64,000 bases of DNA, taken from Glebionis coronaria (taxonomy: Eukaryota; Streptophyta; Magnoliopsida; Asterales; Asteraceae). The stretch spans positions 310,001-374,000 of the forward strand of contig JANFOE010000055.1 in the NCBI GenBank assembly GCA_025667525.1. The letters are read 5' to 3'. This document shows, in pieces, positions 1 through 11,256 of the stretch (its first letter is position 1; every line of letters starts with the position of its first letter). The notes beneath the pieces were generated by a model, which saw only the letters and a list, made by a program, of their open reading frames with translations, searched no databases and was not told the origin of the DNA. The position numbers and the translations under genes were made by a program.

Positions 1-192
1 AGTATTCCAAGATTTTTCAAAAACATGTTTTTGAAATTTTTTATCGTGTGTAATTTTGTCTTGGAATTTTTGGTTTATCGAGAACAATTAATAAGGGATT
101 TTAACATTATTTCTCGACTTCAACATGCAACAACAAACACATTTACTTTCTCTTATTGTTCGATCAACGTTTGTAAATCTTAACTTATTGAA
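1..192 (+). other. Copia leader, non-coding
   Basis: AT-rich sequence before the first Gag methionine at 193. No tRNA-Met-type primer-binding site (TGGTATCAGAGC) is visible, so the LTR and PBS lie outside the window. Probably the untranslated leader; nothing else is seen. Confidence 0.4.
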
Positions 193-1546
193 ATGGAGTA
201 CACATCTCTTACGGATAAGTCCATCCTCTCGGGTACGGATAATCGTCCACCAATGTTGGAGAAGACTATGTACGAGGATTGGACTTCCCGAATGGAAATT
301 TACATGTTGAACAAAGAGAATGGACATCTCATTTGGGCATCGGTGCTCAATGGACCATTAGATTATGGTACATTGACGGAAGGTGCAGTTACTCGTCCTC
401 GCACAACGGGTGAATTGACCGAAGATATGAAGATTCAAGACAAATGTGATAAGTATGATACAAAAATCATTCTCCAAGCCCTTCCTCCAGATGTCTACAA
501 ACTTGTGAGTAAACATAAAGTTGCCAAAGAGTTATGGGATAAAATTCGTGTTCTAATGCAAGGCACCTCGTTAACTAAACAAGAACGAGAGTGTAAGCTT
601 TATGATATATTTGATAAGTTTGCCTATGTCCCCGGGGAGACTCTCAATGATTACTATTTAAGATTCACTCTTTTGATGAATGAGCTTAACATCTATGGCC
701 TGGCAATTCCTACGTTTCAATTAAACACCAAGTATTTGAACTCTCTCCCTTCTGAATAGAGCAAGTACGTGACAGCTGCTAAATTGGCTAAGGACTTGCA
801 TAACACCAATGTGGATCAACTTCAATCTTTTCTTCAACAACACGAATGCCATGTGATTGAGGCTCGGTTGTCTACACCACAAGTTTGTGATCCACTTGCC
901 ATGTATGCTTCTCAACAAATGATCCCCAACAAAACATAGCTTACACTTATCAACAACCATCATACTTGTAGCAGTCACCACAACACACCTATCAGCAACC
1001 ACAACAACCATCTTATCAACCACTAATGATGCCACAGCAAGCATTTCAACTAAGTGTTCTTCAACAGCCTTATCCACAAAAACCAACACATCAGGCATCA
1101 CCTTCACAAGCTAACACTTCTCCAATGGGTTATACTCCTCAGCAAGGATATTTTCCTATTGAAGCAAAACAACACAAGCCTTCTACTCCAATGAACTTCC
1201 ACCAATTCAAGCACCGGTCTTCACTCCAAATGATACGCCAATTGATGTCCTAAACCATCTTACTACCTACTTCTCAAAACTTGTTGCAACTAGAGGATTT
1301 CCACCAACGAACAATCAGCTCCGCACCTCCTCAAATCCTCGACAACAAGCCATTATTCAAGATGGTCAAGTGATGGTGCAAACCATTCAGGGAAGAAAAA
1401 ATTCATATGGACGTCCTACAAGGACCGTGAACGCTTAAAATATGAATCCTCAAGCTAGTGGTAATGGAAGCACTATTGGTCCTCAAAAGGTTGTGACTTG
1501 CTACAATTGCCGAGGACAAGGTCATATGGCGAGGGATTGCACTTAG
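193..1546 (+). pseudogene. Copia Gag (capsid and nucleocapsid), broken
   Basis: The open part, 193-759, begins with ATG and encodes a copia-type Gag (UBN2 / gag-polypeptide of LTR copia) with the family segments LPPDVYKLV, KVAKELWDKI and LTKQERECKLYD. Gag would form the virus-like particle that packages element RNA. A TAG at 757-759 sits where related Gags read straight through; the same frame goes on as SKYVTAAKLAKDLH before further breaks. A Q/P-rich stretch follows, then in another frame a CCHC zinc knuckle at 1499-1540 (CYNC-RGQGHMARDC), then TAG at 1544-1546. At least one frameshift lies between capsid and knuckle. Non-functional. Confidence 0.85.
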
Positions 1547-3623
1547 CCAAAAAGGAGAAGGGATGCAACATGGTTTTGTGAGAAGATGTATTTGGTCGAT
1601 GCTCAATCATAGGGAAAGATCTTGGATTTAGAGGAATTAACATTTCTTGCAGACCCAGGGGCAACAGATAATGAAGGCATTGCAGTCGTCTCTACTTCTA
1701 ATGCAGCATATCAAGCAGATGATCTTGACGCATATGATTTAGATTGTGATGACATTCACTCAGCCCAAGCTGCTCTCGTTGCTAATCTCTCTCACCATGG
1801 TTCTGATGTCGTCAGTGAGGTACCAACCACATCTAATAATGATCATGATAATCCACATCATGTTGAGCATGAAAATGACAACCTTGAACAACATTCGGGA
1901 ACTAGTAACTCAAATGATGCGTTATCCAATCCAACACATTTGAGTGAACCTCAACCAAATGCTGTGACGGGTATGGATTCTTATGATCAACGTGATCCGG
2001 TAATGGTGCCTAAACATATTATTGATAACATGAATGTGGCTGTTTGACAAACCATAGATATGAATGCCAACCTAACCGCTGAGCTTGCGCTGTATAAGGA
2101 AAAGGTCAAAACTTTTGAAATGGTCTCTCAAGCAGAAAAAATAACTAATTTTGAATTTGACCTATTTCGTTTTGAAAAGATTGAACACTTAAAAGAAATA
2201 GAATCATTGAGAGCTAATCTTTCCAATGAATTAAAAGAAAAAGAGTCGGTTGTAAGATTTTCAAAAACTTAAAATAGAGTTTGAAACTCTCGAGTCTAAA
2301 AAGTTTGAATCGGAAATTAATGCTACCAAACTTCTTAAATTCAAGGAACAACAACCTTTAAAACAATACACTTCCACAGAAAAGGTTCATCTTTTAACAA
2401 AACCGTTTAAAGAACTCGAACTTAAGCGTCTTCAAGATTTACCACCTAATCCTGGTTATGCAAAACAAGCTCATGAATATATTCCTTGTCTTTATGATGT
2501 GACCCTAATTGACAAATCGAAAGAAGCACCTTATGTTCGTAGTACTGAGGAGACAATGTCACTTGCGGAAGAAACTCGATCTAAAATGCTTTCAAAATTC
2601 CATAAGATTGATTATGATATGCATAATAAAGATCAATTTTCTAAAAAGACCCGTATTCGTTTACAAAAGGAATTAGCTCAATTATCAGTTTTTGTGCCCC
2701 AAACTTTGTCAACGGAAAACCTTCCTAGTACGTATCCTACACTTGTCAAAAAGGATTTAACTAAGTTAATTCCACCGGTAAGTAAGGTGTCAGATAGCTT
2801 AAATGTGGTGCACCAACACTTTGCCGATTTTGACAAGGTCATTACGGAACGTATGACGGCTACGACCATAACGGAAGGTGAATGGAATTTTGAGCACACT
2901 AGAGCTACGTTTCGAGACAAAACTGTTCCATTTGTAAACAATGTTAAAGTTTGTCTTAGCACTATTGATCAAGATTTGCTTTTGGAAATAGAAGAAGTTA
3001 GACGTGTTTTCAATGAAAAGGATGATGCATATGAAAACAGTTTACTTGAAATTGAACGAATTTCACGCCAAAATGATCAGCTTCTGAAGCAAGTGATGTC
3101 TCATGATATTGTTTCCGTCTGTGTGAATAAAAGTGTTGATAATGATTCTATTGTGCATAATGTTGAATCTGTGGATAATGTGGTAGATAGTACTTGTCAC
3201 AAATCTGACGCTGAATTTTTAAAGCTTCAAGATTCTTATTTTTGGCTTTCAAAACGTTTTGATGAGATCCAAAAACATTGTATTTCGCTTGAATGTAAGC
3301 AACAATTTATTTAAGAGCTTTTTGAAACGTCTTTCGAAGGTGTTAATATAGATGATGCAAATTTTCAAAAGAATTTTCGATCGGATTTTCAATCAAAACA
3401 GGGTCAGCCAAGTGACAAGGTTGCTAAATCATTGCCGATAGACATAGAGAAATCTAAGGAGATTAACTGTGTGAACGGACTTGAGGCCACTGAGAATATT
3501 AAACTTGATCTAGATAATCGAGTTTCCAAGATTTTGTCCAAAGTTGATAACTTAAAACAGAAAAATACACAAATTTTCGATTCAGTAAAGCCCGCATTAC
3601 CACTGCACAGAATCAATCATTGA
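1547..3623 (+). pseudogene. Copia Gag extension, coiled-coil region, broken
   Basis: Open blocks at 1622-2047, 2060-2272, about 2265-3314 and 3315-3623 form one degenerate coding region. The first is acidic and carries FLADPGATDNEG and QADDLDAYDLDCDD; the next are rich in E, K, L and I with heptad-like spacing (LTAELALYKEKVKTFE), suggesting coiled coils. The third includes FADFDKVI, TTITEGEWNFEHT and EIQKHCISLEC. In-frame stops at 2045-2047 and 3312-3314 and a one-base shift near 2265 break it. From memory, copia elements annotated in Asteraceae have a similar long region between the knuckle and protease. Its function is unknown; a structural role in particle assembly is a guess. Confidence 0.7.
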
Positions 3624-4703
3624 TTGAACGATTGAATCGAAAGTCAGTGGAAATATCTGATTTGAGGGAACAAATTTGTGATAAAAATTTGGCTTTGACT
3701 GAGTTAAAGGAAACACTTCAATACCCTAAAAGGTAAGAATGTTGTGGATAATGCAGCCACTGTCTCAGCATCGTCCTCTAGTGCAATCAAAAAGAACCTT
3801 ATCGCCGTCACACCACTTAACAAGGGCCCTAGGACTAAACCATCTCAAACATTGGTCCATAAAGATAAGGAAAAATCAAAACCAGCTTCTAATATTCTCG
3901 TGTTGCCTTCTACATGAGTAAGCACCACTACTAATTCTCAAAGATATAAGCTTAAAAGAAATAAGAAGAATGATAGGATCTTGCCCCCATCTAGTAGTCA
4001 AGTGAAGAAGAAAGTAGAAGCCCACCCTAGGAATGTTATTTCTATTTTGAATAAAAAGAATCATGTAGCTAAACTTAAAGGCTCTGCGGTTGTGCAGCGT
4101 TCTAAGTCTACTGTAAATTCTAATTTGAAATGTGGGAATTGCAATGAATCTATGTTTTCTAGTCGTCATGATTCTTTCCTTATTGACCATGTGACTGAGA
4201 TGAATGCCCGGAAAAATGGATTAGAATGGAAACCGACTGGGAAAGTGTTAACCCAAGTTGGTTGGATGTGGCGCCCCATTGATAGAACTTTCACTATAGT
4301 AGGAAATGCGTGCCCTTTAACTAGGATCACTCCCACTAAAGCAAAGAATGCGTGCCCTTTAACTAGGAGTACCAAGGCTACCAAAACACAAGCGTGTCTT
4401 TTAACTAGGAACACCAACACTACCGTAGGAACCAAGTGCCCTTTAAACAGGTGTACTCCCACTGTAGTGCCCGCTAATACTCCAAAACCTCAGAAAGTTG
4501 GAACAATAAAACCTGTTAGTGGTAAAACTCACATTAGAAAACGCAGGAAATCTAAGGGTAACACAAATGTTAGCAATTCTGATAATATTATATCCGTATC
4601 TGCTAACACTCTAGAACCAATAGTTTCCAATGCATTGTCTACTGTTGTTGTTGATAACAGGTGGTCCAATTGTTCTCTGGTATTTGGACTCTGGTCGCTC
4701 TAA
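3624..4703 (+). pseudogene. Copia inter-domain region with ACPLTR repeats
   Basis: Continues the copia polyprotein after another frameshift near 3600-3620; coiled-coil sequence (SLIERLNRKSVEISDLREQI) runs to about 3720. The main open block, 3981-4703, is basic and low in complexity. It has a short Cys pair (KCGNC), the motif EWKPTGKVLTQVGW, and four Cys-containing repeats of 14 residues at 4305-4472. A frameshift near 4655 separates it from the protease. No known enzyme domain is seen. It is placed where Gag joins protease in the polyprotein. Confidence 0.6.
4305..4472 (+). repeat. 42-bp coding minisatellite, four copies
   Basis: Four successive units start at 4305, 4347, 4389 and 4431, exactly 42 bp apart. 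Each encodes a variant of (N/Q/K)(A/K)C(P/L)L(T/N)R plus seven T/K-rich residues. The period keeps the reading frame. The units differ at several bases, so the expansion is not recent. Confidence 0.85.
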
Positions 4704-4971
4704 GCATATGACCGGAGATCGCTCTCAGCTTAGAAATTTCGTCAGCAAGTTTCTTAGTACGGTTCGATTTGGAAACGATCATATTGCGATAATGGGTTAC
4801 GGTGAATATCATATTGGGAATGTTATAATTTCAAGAGTGTATTATGTGGAAGGTCTCGATCACAATTTATTTTCTATGGGACAATTTTGTGATGCAAACC
4901 TAGAAGTTGCTTTTCGAGAGCATACCTGCTTCATTCGTAATTTGGAAGGGGTTGATTTATTGAAAGGTACT
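4655..4971 (+). pseudogene. Copia protease and start of GAG-pre-integrase, cut by element A
   Basis: The frame open through 4630-4974 carries LWYLDSGRSKHMTGD, the aspartic-protease signature of copia elements (D-S-G, then HMTGD). It continues to VYYVEGLDHNLFSMGQFCD, the end of the protease and start of the GAG-pre-integrase region. The enzyme would cut the Gag-Pol polyprotein. Coding stops at 4971 where the LTR of element A begins; the same domain resumes at 18344 after the duplicated GTACT. A frameshift just upstream separates it from Gag. Confidence 0.88.
4967..4971. repeat. Target-site duplication of element A, left (GTACT)
   Basis: GTACT lies directly before the first base of the left LTR of A and again directly after the right LTR (18344-18348). 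Five bases is the usual Ty3/gypsy duplication. Confidence 0.93.
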
Positions 4972-6169
4972 TGATAGTTGTAAAATTACCCCTTTAGGAA
5001 AAGAGGGCAATAATATAGGGCAAGCGTGCACGATTTAGGAAAACCGTGTGTAAATGACCCTTAAGAAAGGTGAGTTCGTTCTCGAGGAGGCTAGTGCGTT
5101 GTGTAATGAATGATTGATTAATGTTTTTGATTATTAACAAGAAGAGAAAATGACGAAGACGAAAAAATAAAAAATTTAACAAAAACTACTACTAGAAAGT
5201 TAAGACGTAGAAACGTAAAAAAACACAAAAATTAAAATTTTAACCTAAAAATTCCTAAAAATTACTAAAAATCCACAATAAAATTCTAAGAGTTTACAAA
5301 AAATCCAAACTTGCTAAAACCTTTTAATTAATTTAATAATGACTTTTTAATGCTAATTAAAGCCCTAAAAATCACAATTAATTATTAAAAAGCCCCAAAC
5401 AAGGTTTTCAAGTTTGTAAACCTCAAGAATAACCTAATTAAGCTAAAAACTATTTTTGAAAATTTTAAAACCAAATTAAACTATTTTTAAACGTTTAAAA
5501 ACCATTAAAATCTATTAAATCTTAAATTAATGCTAGAAAATAAATGAAAAGCCTAAAAATTAATTGGAAAATGACAAAGTTCCTATTTTAATGTCCTTAA
5601 CCTAGGAAAAATGAAAAAAAGTTAAAAATTAAACTTTGATTTTTTTCTAATAAAATAATATTAAAATAATCTAAAAAATAAAAAGTTTAAAACTAAATTC
5701 TAAAAAATTCTCAAAAATCCTAAATATTCTAACTAAGATAAAAATGCAAGTTAAAGTTCCTAAAACCTTTTTTATAATTTTATATTAATTTTTAAAGTTG
5801 TCTAAAAACCCTAAAATTAAATAAAATTAAAAATAAGACTTTTTGAAAATGTTTTGATATGTAAACCTCAAATACATAAATTAAAACCTAAAAACTATTT
5901 TTCTGGATTTTTAAAATAACTTTTACTATTTTTAATTTACTTTCTAAAATTAAATCTAAAAATAATCCTAATAAATAATTAAATAAAGGGAAAAATAAAT
6001 TTTAAAAACAGAAAAGTCCTAAACCTTAATTAAACCCTAGGAAAAATACTAGCTACCAAATAAGCTTAATAAATAAGCTGAAATAACCAAAATAAGCTAC
6101 GGCTTATTTAAATAAGCACCAAACAAAATCACCTTAAATAAGATTTGAAATGAAACATAAACGTAAAAA

Positions 6170-6245
6170 GGGCATCTAGATCACTGGTTAACACGTACAC
6201 TCCCCCAACGAGGGGTCCCGTGTTCGAGTCCAGGCAGGGTGTACC
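6170..6245 (+). other. tRNA-like segment in element A LTR (left copy)
   Basis: It has a B-box-like GTTCGAGTCC (6222-6231) and an A-box-like TAGATCACTGG (6177-6187) at tRNA-like spacing, followed by T-runs (6246-6272) that could end Pol III transcription. The acceptor ends do not pair, so it is not a functional tRNA gene. It may be a short tRNA-derived SINE captured by the LTR, or chance. It runs antisense to the element. Confidence 0.45.
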
Positions 6246-7634
6246 TTTTTGCAAAAATTTTCTTTTTTTTTTACTTTTAAAAACTCGACAGTAACACTTG
6301 TTAGCTTAATAACACGAATCCAATTCAACTTTTAACTAGATTTAAGCTTGAATCAAGCCAAAACGTGCTCAGTTCAGCACTTGTTAACTGATGAACAAGT
6401 GGGATGTTTTCACTTGTGAATGTATGACCAAGAGGACTTGGTTTGTGGATTTGTGGGTGTTTCTGATGGAACAAAGGGCACCCTTGTACTCTTTGGAGTA
6501 CAAGGAGTCAACAGCAATAAAAAACAAGCAAGTCAATACACAAATTCTCACAAACAAAGCAAATCAAGGTTGCTGTAATGCTATCTATAGGTCTGGTGGT
6601 TTTTAGCTGATGCAATTGACACTCAAGTGGCTTTCAATGCCCACAAACTTGCACACAATAACTCTAGAAAGCATACAATCAAACTACAATCCTACTTAAC
6701 CCTCTTGTTTAACAGATTTCCAAGATCCAAGCACAAAATTCCAAAAATGAGACTCAATTGCAGTTTCTGATTAAAGCTATTTTTTTTAGCATGCAAATTT
6801 GATGAATATTCACCCAACTTCAAGACTAAGCACATACAATATCTAACAAACACCTAAGAAGTGTATTAGATAGATTCACAAGCAAGATTGATGAACTTAA
6901 TCCCTGCTTAAACCCTTAACCAAACACCCTCTTAAAAACTGGACTTCAACTTTTCAAAGCAAAATCAACTCAAATCAAGTCCAAAATGATTCCTACTGCT
7001 TATAACATGCATACAAGCTTAAACTAAACAATTACCAACAACTTTAACAATCAAATAAACACTTTTCATGCAATTTTCACGAAAATCACATAATTGACCA
7101 AAAACTGAAAATTAAAAAGGTAAAAAGGATTCTACCTTGAGGGACTTACATCCAAGTCCCTCAGTGACTGATGTCACCTCCTATAGACCCGGGTCTATGC
7201 AGATCCTTGGTCAAACAACAATCAATAATCAAACCTGCAAAATGAAAACACAAGAGAAATACAACTTTTCTGATTTTTCTTAAAACTTCTTCCAAAAACC
7301 TTGAAACCACTTGAACCTAACACGTTTTTAAAACAATTCACAAGATCAAAAGTCCAAGACTCTTGTCCACTTTCACTTCAAAAAGCCTTGGATTTCAGAA
7401 ACTTATAAACCCTTTTCAAAAAACCTTTTTGAAAACTTGAAACACACAAAATGTTTCACAATATCAAATGGAACTCAGACTTTCTCTTCTCACTTAGTAC
7501 CAACTTTTTAATAATCAAAAGGAATTACACTTGTATTTCAAACAAACACCAAACTTTGCATTAATAAAAACGGGTTACATAAATTTTGAGAAAGAAAATC
7601 TGGAACCAGAGGGATATGCACAACCTACATTCTC

Positions 7635-7642
7635 CTTTTATA
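7635..7642 (-). promoter_or_regulatory. TATA box, element A 3' LTR
   Basis: TATAAAAG on the - strand, the element's sense direction, about 1.1 kb into the LTR. It is the best candidate for the Pol II core promoter; the second copy is at 17251-17258. Confidence 0.6.
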
Positions 7643-8725
7643 CTACTCTAGAGAACCTTCTAGTGCTAAAAACCCTAGCTAATGAAATTCCTAAAAAGCC
7701 CTTGGAATCTTGACTGAAAATGGGTCAAATTCGTGCCCATGTGAATGAGAGTGATGTGCCAGCTGGATAGACTTCATCTTGGGCGTTTGTTTGAGCTTGG
7801 AGGACAAGTAGTTGATCACAATCGTTGGATGTGTCCCCTCCTAGGGTTTTGTGGAAAAAGACGTTGCAGGGGACCAATGGGGGGTCACATGGGTGAGTGG
7901 GAAAGGTATTTGTGAAGTGGGTTTTGTTTAGTTTAGGCTTAATCACCATTCTGGAAAACATGAAGCAAAAACCCTTTGATTTAGGTTAATTAGGATCTGG
8001 GAAAAATAGGGTTTATGGGGTGTTTATGGGAGTTTTAATCTGTTTGGCTTAATTAAATTTTTAAAAATCGTGTTTGCCACCAAAAGTAATTAATTAATTT
8101 AAATCTGATTTAAAAAGGTGTTGGTGGAATGTTGACGTGGGAGAGGGAGTGATGTGGGGAGTTGTGATTGGTGGTGGTGGGTGATGTGTACATATGACTG
8201 GATGGGAGGAGTTTGGGTGTCTGGCTGGTTGACCCCCTCAAGTTTCAACATACTTTCACTTTGTTTTAAAAGCTGTCAACGCCTCATTTCCTTTTATCAA
8301 CTTTGGCAGATTTACAATTTTGGCACAAAAGCTTTCAAAACTTTATCCAAGGGTTTTAAATGTAATTCTTGGATTCTTCAAGGCTGATCTTGTAATATCT
8401 TCAAACACAAGGACCATACTTGTACAATTGACATTTGGAGGGTCAATTGTGACAAGTTCTTCAAAGATGAGGGACTAAAGTTGCCAATCTTCAATTCTTC
8501 AAGGGTCATTTTGCAAAATCCAAACTTGGGCCCGGTTCATTGTGCGTCTTCGTTTCCCGTGTTTGTTTTTGATTGATTCTTGTGATCTTTTGCCATTTCC
8601 TCAATATCCGTACCTAAAAATACACAAGTAACAAACACGAGCATATATTTGGCATATTTGATGGTATTTAATTGATTTTAAGCCCGATTTGGACGATGAG
8701 ACCATGTATAAAAGCAGTCTCATCA

Positions 8726-8740
8726 CTCCCCCATACTAAA
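8726..8740 (-). promoter_or_regulatory. Element A polypurine tract
   Basis: In element sense TTTAGTATGGGGGAG lies directly before the 3' LTR. Such a G-run primes plus-strand DNA synthesis. Nearly the same sequence recurs internally at 10113-10128 and 10171-10183. Confidence 0.8.
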
Positions 8741-8741
8741 C

Positions 8742-8764
8742 CATTGCCGTGCCCTCACGCAATG
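8742..8764 (-). other. Element A inverted repeat next to the PPT
   Basis: Read on +: CATTG-C-CGTG-CCCT-CACG-CAATG, a 9-bp stem with a one-base bulge and 4-base loop. B, C, D and E have the same arrangement at the same place; the inner stem is CATG/CATG in B and D, so a G-C pair is replaced by A-T. Confidence 0.7.
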
Positions 8765-10490
8765 CTAGAATAAAGTATCAAAGCATCTCCAAAATTTAAT
8801 TTTATTCACTTTATTGAAATGATAAACTAGCTATACTAATACTATTACTACTACTTGTGTTTTAGACATAATGTATGATTTTCATCACAAAATGGGACGT
8901 TTAGGTTCATAGAATAAGAACACGTGAATGCTTCGTTAGAAATAATTTCATCGTCCTCGATTTTCACCTTAATTCCATGCCAAGCGTGCAACGAGATCAT
9001 TGTCATTATAAGTTAGTAATGCTAACACTACTCATATGCCCTAATCACGTACCTATTCTCCCATTATTCCTAAGTTGTATCTCTTATATTTTATTATGTC
9101 TTAATGATCACGAGGATACATCATTGACTTATGCGATAATAGAGATTTAGGTATAAAAATAGAGTCCTAACGGTGTAACTAAGACCATCAAATCAATAAC
9201 CCTTCCTAATAGATGACGATGTTAAAAAATTAAGTTGACAAGAAGAATCGATAAACACGGTTTTATAACGGTTTTGAACATGAGACTTATTACCAAGACT
9301 TTTATACGCCCCCTAACGGAAGGGCCTTATTATCTTTGGTTTACCTCCATCTTTTATTCAACTTCGCCATGAAGCTTTTATTATGACTTCGGTCTTGCCT
9401 TGCCTTTTATTATCCGCCTCATCGGTGGTTTTATTAGCCAAAGACGTATATCCTCACGCTAAGGCGAATTTTGGATCTTTAAAGCTTCGAAGATTAAGGC
9501 TTGATTCACTTTCAATTTTTGCATAGATTTTAGGCCTTGTGGGGCTTCAAATTGTTTGCTAGATTTAGGTGAGCACTTGAAATCTTATTATTAGGTGAAG
9601 CTTTCGATTATTCGGGTGCCAATACTTCAAAACCGTGACGCTGGCGATACCTTAATGTCTTCCCAATTTAATTACACGGAAGCTACTAGAAAAGACTAGA
9701 AACCCAACAATCAAAACTAAACCGCTAAATCAATATTTATTAAGCAAAAAAAATATTTACAAGCGAAGGGAGAATAAGCAAACAATGAGAACACATGAGT
9801 TTTTGAAAGAATACGAGTACTCTACGTTTAGCATAGTAACTTATAATTAACTCTATCATTTCTCGTCCTCATTTAAGAGACTTAGCCTAATGTGTAGTTA
9901 AGGAATCAAAGCTAAGTGCTCAACACGCACGGTCGAGTAAAAAATTACTCTTATTCTCGCCATCAGAAAATCTACATTCGTGTCTTCAAACACTTATAAA
10001 ACATGAGAAAAATTTTAAAATTTGGCCATTTTTAGCCTTATTTTGCAACAAAACGATAAACAAAACGATAAACTTTGGAAAGCGTGAAGGTTTGGCAAGG
10101 CAAGTATCTATTCACCCCCCATACTAAAGTTAAACATTGTCCTCAATGTTTCGAGTCTAGGGGTGCAAACACCCCCATACTAGAGACGTAGTCGAATGCC
10201 TAATCTAGCAGGGAAAGGGTGTAACCATTAAATTAATAGCCGTTTATGAAGTGTGCTATAAACCTAAGGTTAGAACATAAAAGGATATATCATATGGATA
10301 TTAGGAAAGGCCTCCAAAGCAAACGATCGAGTGCTCCCATAAAACGAACACGAGAGGCTCCAATCGTGAAGATCATGATCTAAAAACCACAATGCACAAA
10401 CAACCACGGAACAAAGGTTGGAAGGGCACAAATCCCTATGTACATGGATAAGCATGGGTCTCCCCCACGAGGCACCTTGTTTTTGATAAC
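8765..10490 (-). other. Element A 3' non-coding region
   Basis: About 1.7 kb without a credible gene. Blocks are shared with D and E despite different LTRs, for example around 8990-9130 (ATCATTGTCATTATAAGTTAG, then TCTCTTATATTTTATTAT). It holds the PPT-like / hairpin / PPT-like module at 10113-10183. No envelope-like ORF is recognisable. Confidence 0.65.
10113..10183 (-). other. Element A internal PPT-like / hairpin / PPT-like module
   Basis: A perfect inverted repeat at 10132-10151 (AAACATTG-TCCT-CAATGTTT on +) is flanked by two copies of the element's own PPT sequence, 10113-10128 and 10171-10183 (CCCCCATACTA on +). Equivalent modules are in B (31473-31545), D (49703-49770) and E (63384-63451). 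Confidence 0.75.
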
Positions 10491-10510
10491 CGAGTCAAAA
10501 GCTCGACTCG
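10491..10510 (-). other. Element A inverted repeat downstream of the coding region
   Basis: CGAGTC (10491-10496) and GACTCG (10505-10510) form a 6-bp stem about 100 bp downstream of the coding end at 10608. Homologous positions in D, E and B carry the same type of stem. Confidence 0.55.
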
Positions 10511-10607
10511 AATCCCCATAAATGTGATCATTTAGGGATAATCATGGTATGGTCAATTTTTGGTGGGGCTTACATGATAAACAAGGCCCAAAAGCACGTG
10601 GAGTACT

Positions 10608-11256
10608 TTAAAAACCCGATAAACATATACCGGGGTCAAAGATAGCGTCCTCGTTTTCGGATGAAAGATGAAACAACGATACTTCAATACAAACCCCAAT
10701 GGGGTAGAAGAAAATAGGAGAGAAGAAATAGATGGGTGGGACAATGGGTAAGTCAAAACATTGAGCTACTCGAGGTAGACTCGCACCAATCAAATGAAAA
10801 GATTTTCCATTTATTGCATCGGTGGAAGACCGAGATTTCCCTATATAAGCAATTCCAGGATCAAATATCTCGTCCTCGGTGGAGAAAGGGGAGGGAACAT
10901 AAGGGGATTCCCCCACACTAAGTCCACACAAAGCATCGTCAAAAGGAGAAGACGAGCTTGTAGTACTCAATAAACGCGGTGATGACGGAGTTAGAATTGT
11001 AGAAAAACCTTTTAAATTAAATTCAAAATTTTTTCCTTTTTCATCTTTTACACTCTCTTTGTGAAAACCCGATTTGATTATGTCAAAAATATTTGGTGTA
11101 TCTAAAGCAATGTTAGTCACACTAAAAATTCTCACATTTTGAAATCTTTTTGGATTAGGTGGTGGTAAGTTTTCAAATCTTTTGTCAACAAAGAAAACCT
11201 CCCCATCGGGATCAACGTATTCATCATCCGAAGAACACTCGAGATTGGAAATGTAG
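10608..11256 (-). pseudogene. Element A C-terminal region after protease (unknown function)
   Basis: The frame is open from about 11256 to the stop at 10608 on the - strand and is shifted one base relative to the protease frame, so it was probably the end of the same polyprotein. It carries SSDDEYVDPDGEVFFVDKRF near its start, a Ser-rich stretch, and two copies of an acidic motif ending IFDPGI (about 90 residues apart), the second close to the stop. Element E has a similar YVFDPGG just before its stop. No RT, RNase H or integrase motif is present. I do not recognise the domain; it may be the stump left when pol was lost, or a separate acidic tail. Confidence 0.6.

Larger units (their letters stand above)
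1..4971 (+). mobile_element. Ty1/copia retrotransposon, left part, degenerate
   Basis: Left half of a copia element cut by element A at 4972; it resumes at 18344. The order is leader, Gag, zinc knuckle, long coiled-coil extension, protease and the start of the GAG-pre-integrase domain, which is the copia order (integrase before RT). No LTR or primer-binding site is visible, so the 5' LTR lies to the left of the window. Stops and frameshifts occur throughout, so the copy is dead. The right half ends where element C begins, leaving no RT or RNase H. Confidence 0.88.
4972..8725 (-). repeat. Element A 3' LTR
   Basis: 3754 bp, TG...CA; in element sense it starts at 8725 and ends at 4972. It contains a TATA box at 7635-7642, a tRNA-like segment at 6170-6245, and between about 5210 and 6010 a run of degenerate CTAAAAA motifs. 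It opens (element sense) with an inverted repeat, GATGAGAC...GTCTCATC (8695-8702 / 8717-8724). Short ORFs inside recur in the other LTR copy only because the LTR is duplicated. Confidence 0.93.

Noticed and set aside
6170..6245. Functional tRNA gene
   Set aside because: Acceptor ends do not pair, the T-stem is weak, and it lies within LTR copies; kept only as a tRNA-like segment.
6391..6606. 71-codon ORF repeated at 16007-16222, with similar pairs at 7531/17147 and 8154/17771
   Set aside because: They recur only because they lie in the two LTRs of element A; they run antisense and have no recognisable domain.
11132..11250. Last ~35 codons of the long A gag-protease frame as genuine C-terminus
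   Set aside because: The adjacent frame gives a sensible continuation (DDEYVDPDGEVFFVDKRF and onward), so this end is probably off-frame after a one-base shift.
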